Notes under the pieces: generated by a model
Databases searched by the model: none
The model's input: the letters and a program-made list of their open reading frames with translations, nothing else
Told to the model about the DNA's origin: nothing
Part shown: positions 43,790 to 56,359 of the stretch, piece by piece
Layout: each line of letters opens with the position of its first letter
Position numbering within the stretch: position 1 is the stretch's first letter
Source: Monodelphis domestica
Lineage: Eukaryota; Chordata; Mammalia; Didelphimorphia; Didelphidae
Reading direction: 5' to 3'
Assembly: GCF_027887165.1 (NCBI RefSeq)
Contig: NC_077232.1
Coordinates: forward strand, 6,044,410-6,108,409
DNA: 64,000 nt
Translations under genes and position numbers: made by a program

Positions 43790-45668
43790 GGCCAGCCTGC
43801 CCCCTTCCTGCAAAGAATCAACAGCCAGTGTCACCTGTACCAAAGCCTGGCATCCGGGGGCCACCTCCACCCCTACCCCTCACGCCAGGCTCAGCTCAGC
43901 TGTGCCCAGCATCCTGCAAGTCCAGCCCTGGGCTCCTTTCTGGGGGCAGACCGGACTCACCTCAGATAGTTTGCTGCTCCTTTGCTCAGCCCCTCACCTC
44001 TCCTCTCTGGCTCTCTCACTTCCTCCCCAGAATCATTTCCTCCTTAGCCCCAGATGAAGCTGGGTGGCCCCTGCAGTGGGGGTGGGGGACCCTATTCTGC
44101 TCCAGCACAGCCTCCTACACTCCTGACAGGGCTCAGCTCTTGCCTACCCTTGCTTTCTACCCCACAGGGATTGCTGGGCTCTCCCTACTTGCTATTCCCC
44201 TGATATCCAAAGAGCTGCCCTCCCCTGCCACCCTGTGCTGGCTTATTCAAGATGTTTCTGTATCACTTATGCAGGAGAGGCAGATTCATCTTCCCTCCTC
44301 ACTGGGTAGGGGTCTACAGAAGACTAGTTTGAAGTCAGAAGCTCCAGACTTTAACTGGGGGGAGGGGATCTTGAGGAAAGCCTCAACACTGGAGGACTCA
44401 GTTTCTCCCTGTGTACATGAGATCCAGGTCTGAATCCTGTACTCCCATGACATTGGCTGTCAAAGCCAGGGTGGCCTGAATGAGATCTCCAGTACCTGGC
44501 ACCTGGCTTTCTCAATGGGGGCTGGTCCAGCCAAGCCTGGCTCCAGACCTCCACAGGGAGGGTCCCACCATCCAGTGCTCTGGAGAGCCAGAGGAGGGCA
44601 GTCAGCATGGAGGAGAGACTGTTGGAAGGGTGAGTCCCAGGGAGGAGGGCCTGTTCTGGGGAAATGCTGTAAAGGGCCAAGTTGAGGTGGCCCTAGAGAG
44701 CTGCAGAGGCCGGACACCCCCTTGATTCCTGTTGACTCAGTCAGGGATCTCTTCCAGCTCAGAGATGCTGGTGTCGCCTGTCTGAGTCTGTTTCCTTATA
44801 GATGAATGGGGATGATAGCATGTGGGGGAGCACCCCAGACTCCCCACTGGGCCTCTTTCCTTCCAGGCCCACCTATCCCACTTTAGGTCCCTCTTCTTCA
44901 GACCCCACCCCTTGGCCTTCGGACCTTCCCCTTGACCTCCCCGAGATGATCTTCATCCCCATCCCAGCTAGCATTTCCGTAGCGCTCTGAAGTGGATAGA
45001 AAACTGACATCCCCATTTTACAGATGGGGGAAGAAGGCAGGCAGAACTTGAGATTTGCCTGGGCCCAATAGCATCTTGGAAGCGTCTAAGGTAGGATTCA
45101 AAGCCTCATCTCGCCAGCACGAAGTCCAGAGCTGTGCGCCAAGCGCCACCTCGCGGTCCCTTTCCTTCTTCTTTCGCAGTCTCCTCCCAGGCCCCGCCCC
45201 ACTTCCTGTCACTTCCTGGTCTTGGCCCTGCCCCTCTTCCCGGCTTCTTTTCCGGCTTCGGCTCCAGCTCCAGCCCCGCCCTGTTCCGCCCCCAACCCTC
45301 CTTCTTCTCCTCCTATCAGGACCGTGTCTGGGCTCGCCGGTCCCGCCCCTCTCCTGCTCCTATCGGAGACATCTGCTCGCTCACTGGTCCTGCCTCTCGC
45401 CTCAGCCTCCTCCTATTGGAGCCGTCTCCTCACTAATTGGTCCCGTCCTCTCCCGCCGCCATCGCCTCCGCTGCTCCCCTCCGGGCCGGCGAGCGGCGCT
45501 GTGGCGCGAAACTCGGGGCGGAGCCTGGGCGGGGGCTGAGGCCGCGGGCCGAGGGCGGAGGGCGCGGCGGCGGCGGCGTGAGCGGGCGGCGGGAGCGGCG
45601 GCGGCGGCGGAGGCGGAGGGGGGCACGGGCCGGAGGGACGTAGCCGGGGCCCTCGGGGCAGCGCCGTC
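43790..45668. promoter_or_regulatory. Divergent region between TBC1D10C and PPP1CA
   Basis: TBC1D10C reads left from 43789 and PPP1CA reads right from 45669. The left part is ordinary sequence with a reverse MIR remnant at about 44985-45130. The right part, from about 45,170, is a CpG-rich PPP1CA promoter without an obvious TATA box. It has GC boxes such as CCCGCCCC and several CCAAT boxes in the ATTGG orientation. No additional gene is seen. Confidence 0.65.
45311..45460 (+). promoter_or_regulatory. Degenerate tandem units with CCAAT boxes, PPP1CA promoter
   Basis: Three related units begin TCCTATCAGG (45311), TCCTATCGGA (45358) and TCCTATTGGA (45411). Each is followed some 20-30 bases later by a GGTCCYGYC block. 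The third unit has two ATTGG elements (NF-Y type). Spacing is 47 and 53 bp. Confidence 0.6.
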
Positions 45669-47667
<1,999 letters not shown>

Positions 47668-48012
47668 CCCTCCCTGGGCTTCCCTGGGGACAACTGATTG
47701 TACAGAAATCCTGGCTCCTCTTGGGGCCTCAGATGCCCACAAGGGCTTCTAGTTGCAGGGAGCACCAAACTTCGGTGTCATTTTCTTTTATAAACAAAAT
47801 CAGATAGTCTAATCCCCTTTAGCTCCAGCCTGTTCTCCCCCGCTCCCCCCCACTCTCTGAGCTGGATCCTGGGTGGGGGGAGGTGGGAAGGGAAGAGGAC
47901 AGCCCCTTTAGAGCAGGGAAGAAAGCTTGAGTCCTGCCTGGGCTCAGCTGCCCTGCCTCTGGCAGAGGGGTGTGGAGACATCAGGCTTTGTGCCCTTATT
48001 TGGTCTTTTTTG

Positions 48013-48018
48013 AATAAA
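48013..48018 (+). terminator. PPP1CA: PPP1CA poly(A) signal
   Basis: AATAAA 346 bp past the PPP1CA stop. A weaker TATAAA-type variant lies nearer, at about 47790. Confidence 0.75.
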
Positions 48019-48100
48019 TGTCAAAGCTGGATTCTCACTAGCCCCTGAGTAGCCTGCCTTTTGTCCAGGAATGACACATGCTCCTTTGGGCTTGGGAGTC

Positions 48101-48106
48101 TTTATT
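48101..48106 (-). terminator. RAD9A: RAD9A poly(A) signal
   Basis: AATAAA on the minus strand, about 260 bp past the RAD9A stop at 48368. It sits only 82 bp from the PPP1CA signal on the other strand. Confidence 0.75.
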
Positions 48107-48367
48107 GAGGGAGAAGGTGCTGCCTTCTCAGAAGGCCTCATGGGCATTGAAGGGGGAGGAAGCAAGACCCAGAGCCCACTAGAGAACTTAGCCACATGGT
48201 GCTGAGGCCCAAGGGCCTCTTGTGTCCTCTCCTGCTGCTGGATAGGGGCAGCCATTCTCTCAGATGCACCAATACCCCCACCCCCAGCTTGGTTCAGGCC
48301 TTTCCTGGCACAAACAACCAGGCAGGTGAAAAGTCTTGAACTCGAGGTTCGTCCTGAGGAGCATGAT

Positions 48368-50900
48368 TCAGCCCTCCCCCTCGCTGTCTTCTGCCAGTAC
48401 TGGGTTGGGCTCAGAAGGAGACTCTGTTGGGGCCAACACTGAGCCAAAGAACAGGGAACGGAACTAGGAAGGGAAAGAAAGAGTTGAGCATGGGCCCTGG
48501 CCCTGAGCTGGGCAGCAAGTGCCCTAGTGGAAGATCCCCAACCCCCACAGGGAATAGTTATGGGGACTGACCACTTGCTCACCTTTTTTAGAGGAGGGGT
48601 CCCAGGTACCACATTGGGCTCTGCCTCCTCCTCCGACACAGGGGAAGGGGTCCTGGGAGTGACTGCTGCCCCTTCACTCACAGTAGTTTCCATGGCGATC
48701 ATATAAGAGTCGATATCATCATTTGCAAAGTCATCCAGGTGGGTTGTACTAAGGGATAAAGGCCCAGAGCTAGGGATGGGGTGTGGGCACTTGGTACAAC
48801 TCAACCAGCTGGGCTAGTCTTGTTTGTGCAGCAGAGGGAAGGGTCCTTTCAGCCCACCCCCTCTCCCCACAAAGGGAGGACAATGGAGGGAGAGTAGGAG
48901 GCCCAAGCCACTCGACTGTCCTATCTCCCACAGACTTTACAAGGTCAGTCTGAAAACTGTTATAAACAGCCAACCGGCACAGGGAGCTGGGAAAGGCTGG
49001 GTAGAGGGAGAAGCTGGACCAGATCACAACAGAGGACAACATGCTCACAGGAAAGGGAGAGATGCCAAGGAAAGCCACCTCACCTGTGTGTCCCCTGCCC
49101 AGGCCGACAAGGCTCCTGAGAACAGAGGTCGGACTGAGACAGAGTAGCCAGGACAAAGTGACCATCCAGCAGTGAATCCTCAATGGAGAAGATGGCTGGC
49201 CTGGCAGGAAGGAAGAGAGCTACCCATGGGCCCTTGGCAAGAATAGGAGGGAATAGCAGAAGTCCCTCTCATATTTCACTGCCCTGTGGGGGCCCCCATC
49301 GAAGCCCAGTTCCTGCCTATCTGATAGGCTGTTGGGAAGAGCCCAAAATACCTGCCAGGAACATCAAAGTGGATGTTGAGGAGAAGGTTAGCTGACTCTG
49401 CAAAGCTCAGGAGACCCTGAAAGACCAGAACCAAATGTCAGAGCTGGTTTGATGCAGAGAAGCAACAGGGGCTGTGGTGGGGGCAGGGTCTCACCCGGAA
49501 CTCCTTGAGGCAGAAGGTAATGGAGGCTCCCTCCTGGGCCTGCAGCTGCTGGAACTCTTCTTCACTGAGGCTCATCTCTGTCATCATGGCTCTGGCAGCA
49601 TCTTCAAAGAGGAAGCAGAGGCTCTAGTCAGCCACACCTTCCCACCCCAATGGGCATAGCTGCTTCTGCTCCCCAGCTCACCTGTATCCTCCTCCAGGTA
49701 GCTTCTGAAAACGACTCTTCGGCCCCTGCTCACTCCCAGGGTCACCTCTGACAACGCTGGTGAGAAGGGCGACACAGCTTCCACCAACACCCTGTCCAGG
49801 GCACCGGCCACAGTAATGCTCAGCTTGGACAGCTCTGCTGACCACCCAAGATGGCCCTAAGGGCCCATTTTTCCGATGGGAATAGCAGCCCAATGGTGGA
49901 AGTCATTTGTCTGTCTTGGGTGTTTGGAGGCCTCATCTTCCTGAGGCATCAGTAGGCATAGGATCCCTGCCCACCCCCACCCCCTTCCCGGCAGAACCTG
50001 CTTCAGACCCAATAATGGATGTTTGGGAAACAGACACTCCCCATGGGGGACCCGGAGCTCTCCTCCCACCCCACCCCACCCCTCCCCTGGCTCACCGGGC
50101 AGGGGCTCGGAGCAAGTGCGGGCACAGGGCCGGGTCGAAGACGGCCTGGAGGGATTCGCACTCCTGGAAGGACAGGTTGTGGGTCTTGGTCACGCCTGGA
50201 GGCGGGGGCAGGAGGTGAGAGGGATGTGGAGGGCTGGGTGCTGAGCCTCAGCCTGGCCTGGCCCCCTCCCGCCCCGGGCCGCACCGTGCTTGCAGTGGAG
50301 CTGGATGACCAAGCGGCTGTTCTCGGTGCTCAGCGCGATGCAGCAGCGCTCCACTGTCTTCTCTAGCGCTGCCAACGAGCGAAATACTGACAGGAACGAC
50401 TGACAGGGGACACGACGCGGCCGTGAGCAAGGAGGAGTGCGCCCCGAGCCTCCTGGCTCGGCCCCCCAGCTCCGCCCCGCCCCGCCCCACGCCCCTACCT
50501 TCATGAGGACTTTGCAGCGCGGAGGCTGCCCCTGCGGCGGCCGGGACGCCTGGTAGTGCTGGAAGAAAAGCGGCGCAAACAGGAAGCAGGCGAAAGCCGA
50601 GCGGGATGCGTTCACGGTGCGAAGCGAGAGCTGAGGGCGGAGGTCGGGGGTCAGAGGTGAACTCTTTCCGCCCATAGCCCTACCCAGCCCTACCCCGCCC
50701 TCCACCGCACGCCCCTCACCCCGTCCTCCAGTGGCTCTAAGTACAACTCGTCTCCGATGCGCGACAGCGAGTGAGCGGCCTTGCCCAGCACTGCGGAAGG
50801 GGGCGGGTGTCAGAGGGCAGAGGTTGTGACCTCCGACCCCGCCCCTGGCCGTAGCCCCGCACTTACCCCGCACGTTTCCCCCCGTCACGAGGCACTTCAT
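48368..50900 (-). CDS. RAD9A: RAD9A, subunit of the 9-1-1 checkpoint clamp
   Basis: RAD9 joins HUS1 and RAD1 in the ring loaded at damaged DNA; its tail recruits TopBP1 to activate ATR (family knowledge). Exons, minus strand: 50900-50867, 50790-50720, 50630-50499, 50399-50285, 50195-50096, 49791-49682, 49601-49495, 49416-49352, 49200-49084, 48748-48583, 48463-48368. All phases agree, giving 370 aa (human 391). The start [10 protein letters not shown] and the BH3-like [11 protein letters not shown] match human. The clamp fold covers about residues 1-270. The tail keeps [17 protein letters not shown] and FRSLFFGS, and ends [10 protein letters not shown] with the CK2-type Ser366 equivalent to human Ser387. 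The tail is about 20 residues shorter than human, mainly in the linker before DDFANDD. It converges with PPP1CA. Confidence 0.98.
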
Positions 50901-51200
50901 GTCGCCCGCCCCGGCCTGCCCTTCCCCCGCCTTTCTCCTCCCCGCCTCCTGCTCCCGGCCGACCCGGCGAGCCCGCACCCAGGGCCGGGTCCCTTCCCGC
51001 GCGCTGGGCCTCGGCCTGGCTTCGGCCCGCCTCGCCCTTTCATTGGTTCCTATGCAGGCGCCTTCATCATGTGACGGAGGAACCAACCTATCCATGTTGA
51101 GGTCCTCGTCACATGATAGGAATTCGGCCGGAATTGCTCATCACATGACGAAGCACCCCAACTACCTCTGACCCACTGTCACGTCACATTACCCCAGCCT
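50901..51200 (-). promoter_or_regulatory. RAD9A: RAD9A promoter with clustered TCATGTGA boxes
   Basis: TCATGTGA (51067-51074), TCACATGA (51109-51116), TCACATGA (51141-51148) and the overlapping TCACGTCACAT (51179-51189) lie 165-290 bp upstream of the RAD9A start codon. The first three fit the M-box/E-box recognised by MITF/TFE and USF proteins; the last resembles a CRE. The proximal part (50,901-51,060) is GC-rich with no TATA box. Confidence 0.6.
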
Positions 51201-51484
51201 GGGGCGTCGCAACGCTCCTCCCGCTCGGAGGTGTGGTCCCAACGCGGGCCCGCCTCCAAATGGCGCGTGCGCCGACGCTTCCTTCTTGAGTATGCCCCTT
51301 TACTTCTAGACTCTCTCAAATTCCAGGTCTCTGTCAATTGCCTCCCGTGCAGATGCACAAACCGAGGCTGCCAAGACCTGGAGGGGCTTGTGATCGGGGC
51401 TCTCGTGTCTTCCCAAGCGGTCTTTCTCCCAAATGTCGTCCTTGTTTACTCTCCCTTGGGGCAGGGGCTGTCTTGGTTTTGCCC

Positions 51485-51560
51485 CTGCACCCTCGCCCCC
51501 AGCACAGCGCCTCGCAAGCCACTCCTTTATTAATAAATGTGGAATGAGTGAATGAAAGCA
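51485..51560 (+). mobile_element. L2/MIR-type tail
   Basis: 'ccccagcacagcgcctcgcaagcc...attaataaatgtggaatgagtgaatga' is a decayed L2/MIR 3' end. Confidence 0.55.
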
Positions 51561-51919
51561 AGGACGACCCCCATTTCCCAGATGAGGGCAGGGCTGGGCA
51601 GCTTCCTGGGGCAGGAGGAGCCCCCGTCACAGGACCTCCTCCCACTAGCTCACCTCAGGAACAGGCGGGATGGAGGTCTGGAAAGAGGCTGGGAGGAGCC
51701 TCGGGGACACTTTGGCTGACGGGGGCCAGTCGAGTTTTGGGGCTCTGGATTAACCAGGACCAGAGTGGAGCCAGCGGGTGACCAGCCCCGGGGGGACAAT
51801 CTGCAGAGGGGACCAATGGTAGGACAAGGGCCAGGGGATCCCGCCTCAGCAGCTTGCTTCCCTGGGGCGGGGGAGAAGGGAGGAGAGGGACCAGCCAAGA
51901 GCAAGCCTTCCCCTTTTAG

Positions 51920-52000
51920 GCCAAGTAGAATCAATAACATTTATTGAACACCTATTGGGCAGGCACCAATGCAACTGGATGCAAAAACCCGCCCCAAACA
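51920..52000 (-). mobile_element. MIR-type end fragment
   Basis: 'caataacatttattgaacacctattgggcaggcacc' is the reverse complement of a MIR-type 3' end. Confidence 0.45.
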
Positions 52001-52077
52001 ACCCATTCCTTTTTTTCCCAGTAATCTTTGAGGCCCCCCCCCCATTACATGTTAAAAGTTTCCAGTGTTTTGGGTTG

Positions 52078-52277
52078 TTTTTTTTTAATCCTCAGCTTCC
52101 ATCTTGGAATCAATACTGTGTATTGACTCCAAGGCAGAAGAGGGGTAAGGGCTAGGCCATGGGGGTCAAGTGACTTGCCCAGGGTCACACAGCTGGGAAG
52201 TGTCTGAGGTCATATTTGAACCCAGGACCTCCAGACTCCAGGTTTAGTTCTCAGTCCACTGAGCTACCCAGCTGCCC
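52078..52277 (-). mobile_element. Marsupial SINE, reverse orientation
   Basis: Full-length, from the T-rich tail and 'cttggaatcaatactgtgtattgactccaaggcagaagagg' to 'cactgagctacccagctgcccc'. Confidence 0.92.
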
Positions 52278-52284
52278 CACCCCC

Positions 52285-53000
<716 letters not shown>

Positions 53001-53059
53001 TTCTCTGCCCTAATGGGGCATCCAAACAAGGAATCCAAACATCCAAACAAGGAATCTGT

Positions 53060-53191
53060 GGGGTGACTTGGAGATGGATGTTGTGCTTGGTAACCCATGT
53101 ATGTGGTGGAACTGCTTGTCACCTGGGGAGGAGACAGCATGAATCATGGAACCTGGAAAACCTAGTGGACGTCCGTTATTAAAATAAAGAC
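53060..53191 (+). mobile_element. L1-type 3' tail remnant
   Basis: 'cagcatgaatcatggaacctggaaaacctag...ttattaaaataaag' resembles the 3' end of the L1 copies at 26.3 and 32.0 kb. Confidence 0.45.
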
Positions 53192-53394
53192 TTTTTTTTT
53201 TAAACCCTCACCTTCTGTCTTGGAGTCAATACTGTGTGTTGGTTCCAAGGCAGAAGAACGGTAAGGGCTAGGCAATGGGCGTCAAGTGACTTGCCCAGGG
53301 TCACACAGCCAGGAAGTGTCTAAGGCCAGATTTGAACCTAGGACCTCCCATCTCTAGGCCTGGCTCTCCATCCACTGAGCCACCCCGCTGCCCC
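53192..53394 (-). mobile_element. Marsupial SINE with 11-bp target duplication
   Basis: Full-length reverse SINE, flanked by AAAATAAAGAC at 53181-53191 and 53395-53405. It landed in the tail of an L1 remnant. Confidence 0.92.
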
Positions 53395-53934
53395 AAAATA
53401 AAGACATTTTTAAAATCTGAGATGGACAGGATAAGAGCGAAGATGAAGGAGGGCTGGGAAAGGCTACTTGGAGGAGGTGGGATTTAGCCAGGAGTAAGAG
53501 ATGAGGAAGGATGGTGGACCAGAGAAAATGCCCAGAGGCTGAAGAGGGAGACTTTTAGACCTGGCAGGAGGCCAGGGTCACTTCAGGGAGGGAGGCCTAA
53601 GAAGACTGGAAGAGGGGAGGGGCTCCCAACAGAGCCTTTCATATTGATCTGGGAGCCATAGGGAGCCACTGGGTTGATTGAGGAGAGGCCAGGGTGCTGA
53701 GATCAGACCTGGGCTGACCTGTTTCCTGTTCCTCAAGCAGAGCTCCCCATTTCCTGTCTACCTGCCTTTGACCCCCCTGCCTGAAAGTGTCTCTCCTTCC
53801 TCACCTTCACTTGGACTCTGGTTTCCTTCCTTCAAGGCTTACCTCGTGGGCCCTTTGCTGCAGGAGCTTTCCCTGATCTCCCCTGCTGCCCCAAATGACC
53901 TTCTATCTGTTTTGCAGTCCCTAATGGAAGGGTG

Positions 53935-54150
53935 GGGCAGCCTGGGTTCCTGAGCTCCAGTCGGATGTCAGACCCTTACTCGGACTGTGACCCTGGACAA
54001 GTCACTTAACCGTTCAGCTTCCTTGTCTGTAAAATGATTGGGGGCAGGAAATGGCCAACCACGCCAGCGTCTTGGCCAGGAAAACCCCAGATGGGGGCAG
54101 GAAGAGTCAGGCATGACTGAAGAACGCCTGACCAAGCACAAATTATAAGG
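53935..54150 (+). mobile_element. MAR1-like SINE
   Basis: Contains 'gtgaccctggacaagtcacttaacc', 'tgtctgtaaaatgattgg' and the extended 3' part 'ggaaatggccaaccacgccagcgtcttggccaggaaaacccc...gagtcaggcatgactgaagaacg', typical of a MAR1 subtype. Confidence 0.75.
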
Positions 54151-54380
54151 GTGAACCTTGTTTAGACTTCAGCCAAGGGGACGGTGCAAGGTCAGAGGCT
54201 TGGAGCCCCAATCTGTAGGGAGTCTGTCCGTGGCTGTGCTCACCCCTGAAAAGACAGGAAGACCCTTCCATTCTGGAGTCTTCCTTTAGAATCAATGAAA
54301 AGAAAAAGTGAGAAGAAAGGAGCCTTAGTAGTAATTCTCAAAGCACACTATAATGTGGTCATCATCAAAATTGTCCTGTC

Positions 54381-54588
54381 CTAGGGCAGCTAGGTGGCTG
54401 AGTGGAGAGAGAGCCAGGCCCGGAGATGGGAAGTGCTGGGTTCAAATCTGGCCTCAAAGATTTCCTGGCTTTGTGACCCTAGGCAAGTCACTTAATCCCC
54501 ATTGCTTAGCCATTACAGCTCTTCTGACTTCGAATTATGCTTAGTATTGATTCTAAGACAGAAGGTAAAGGTTTAAAAAAAGTATCTG
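54381..54588 (+). mobile_element. Marsupial SINE
   Basis: Full-length copy from AGGGCAGCTAGGTGGCTGAG to AAGACAGAAGGTAAAGGTTT plus an A tail. An imperfect GTCCTAGG is seen on both sides and may be its target duplication. Confidence 0.9.
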
Positions 54589-54727
54589 GTCCTAGGTAGG
54601 AAATAGAGAAGTTAATCCATGGACTAGGTTAGGTACACAACATATAGAAGCAAATGAGCACCATTACTTAGTATCTGATAAACCCAAAGATCCCAGCTAC
54701 AGGGGTAAGAACTCACTATGGTTTGTT

Positions 54728-54927
54728 TTTTTTTTAACCCTTACTTTCTACCTTAGAATAATACTGTGTATGGGTTCCAAGGCAGAAGAGTAGTAAGGGC
54801 TAGGCAGTGGAAGTGAAGTGACTTAGCCAGGGTCACATAGCTAAAAGTATCTGAGGTTACATTTGAACCCAAGACCTTTCCTCTCTAGGCCTGGCTTACA
54901 AATCACTGAGCCAACTGGCTGCTCCCA
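54728..54927 (-). mobile_element. Marsupial SINE, reverse orientation
   Basis: From 'tttttttttaacccttactttctaccttagaataatactgtg' to 'cactgagccaactggctgctccc'. It is more decayed than its neighbours. Confidence 0.88.
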
Positions 54928-54954
54928 ATAACTCGATATTACTAAAATCTATTG

Positions 54955-56358
54955 GGTAAAACTGGAAGGGAGTTTGGCAGAAACCAGGTATAGACTAACA
55001 TCTCACACCATACACTAAGATAAGCTCCAGATGAGTATACAATGTAGACATAAAGGGTGACATCTTAGGCAAATTAGAGGAGCACAGCAGAAATTACCTT
55101 TCAGATCAATGGATGGAAGAAGAGTTCATGATCAAACAACAGACAGGAAGGATCACAGCAGATAAAAATGGATAATTTTGATTCTGTAGATTTGATTTTT
55201 GCCCAAACAAAACGAACAGTCTTTCCAGCAAGTTTCTCTGACGAAGGTCTCCTCTCTGAGATCTAGAGGGAAATGAGCCAAATTTACAAGAAAAGGCACC
55301 ATTTCCAAATTGATAGTCAAAGGGTATAAACAAGTGCTTTTTGGAAAAAGAAACCTGAGCCATCAAGAAGCAGCCCTTTCATAAGTATATGGAGAAATGC
55401 AAATGAAAACCACTCCGAGGCACCAGCTCATACCTCTCAGTTCGGTTAAGTTGGCAAAAAAAGGAAAATGACCCATGTTGGCGAGACAGCACTTGAATGC
55501 ACTGTGGGTAGAGTTGTGAACTGGGCCAATCAGTCTGGAAAGGGATTTGGAACTCTGCCCAATAGGCTACAAAACTATGTCTGCCCTCTGACCTAGCAAT
55601 GCTACTCCCAAAAAGATGGGAGAAAGAGGTAAAGGAGTCCTGTGTAGCAGCTCTTTGGTGCTAGTGAAGAACTGCAAAATGACAGAATGCCCATCAGCCG
55701 GGGAATGGCTGAAGAAGCTGCAGCCTGTGATGGTGATGGAATACTACTATTGTGCTGTAAGAAATGAGGAGGGAATGGTTCAGAAAAATTGGGGAAGTCT
55801 TGTATGAACTGAGGCAGAGAAAAGCAAGTGGACCCAGGAGAACAATTATATAAGAGCAGCAATACTATGAAGATAATCAACTCTGAAACTTTAAGAACTC
55901 TCTGATCAACACAAAGACCCGCCAGATGGCTTCCAAATGCAGTTAAATCCCATTTTCTTCTCTTTCTCTCTCTCTTCCTTCCTTTCATTTTTTAGTTGGA
56001 ACATGGCTGATTTTTTTTAAAAACCCTTACCTATCTTGGAGTCAATACTGTGTACTGGCTCCAAGGCAAAAGAGGGGTAAGGGCTGGGCAATGGGGGTCA
56101 AGTGACTTGCCCAGGGTCACCCAGCTGGGAAGTGTCTGAGGCCAGATTTGAACCCAGGACCTCCCATCTCTGGGCCTGGCTCTCCATCCACTGAGCTACC
56201 CAGCTGCCCCCAGGAACATGGCTGATTTGAGAATTTATTTTGCATGACTTCATATTTGTTATGCATTTTGTTTTTCTTGCCTTTTCAATGGCTGGGGGAG
56301 GAGGAAGAGAGATCATTTGAAACTAAAAATAAAATTAAAATTTCATTAAAAAAATACA
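54955..56358 (+). mobile_element. Old L1 LINE 3' part, split by a SINE
   Basis: Phrases parallel to the 25-kb L1 recur in diverged form: 'ggataattttgattctgtagatttg', 'caaatgaaaaccactccgaggcaccagctcatacctctcag' and 'gccggggaatggctgaagaagctgcagcctgtgatggtgatggaatactac'. A 3' UTR follows, ending in an A-rich tail near 56355. It is much more diverged than the L1s at 20, 25 and 31 kb, hence older. Confidence 0.8.
56014..56212 (-). mobile_element. Marsupial SINE with 16-bp target duplication
   Basis: Full-length reverse SINE inside the old L1. Direct repeats GGAACATGGCTGATTT lie at 55998-56013 and 56213-56228. Confidence 0.95.
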
Positions 56359-56359
56359 C

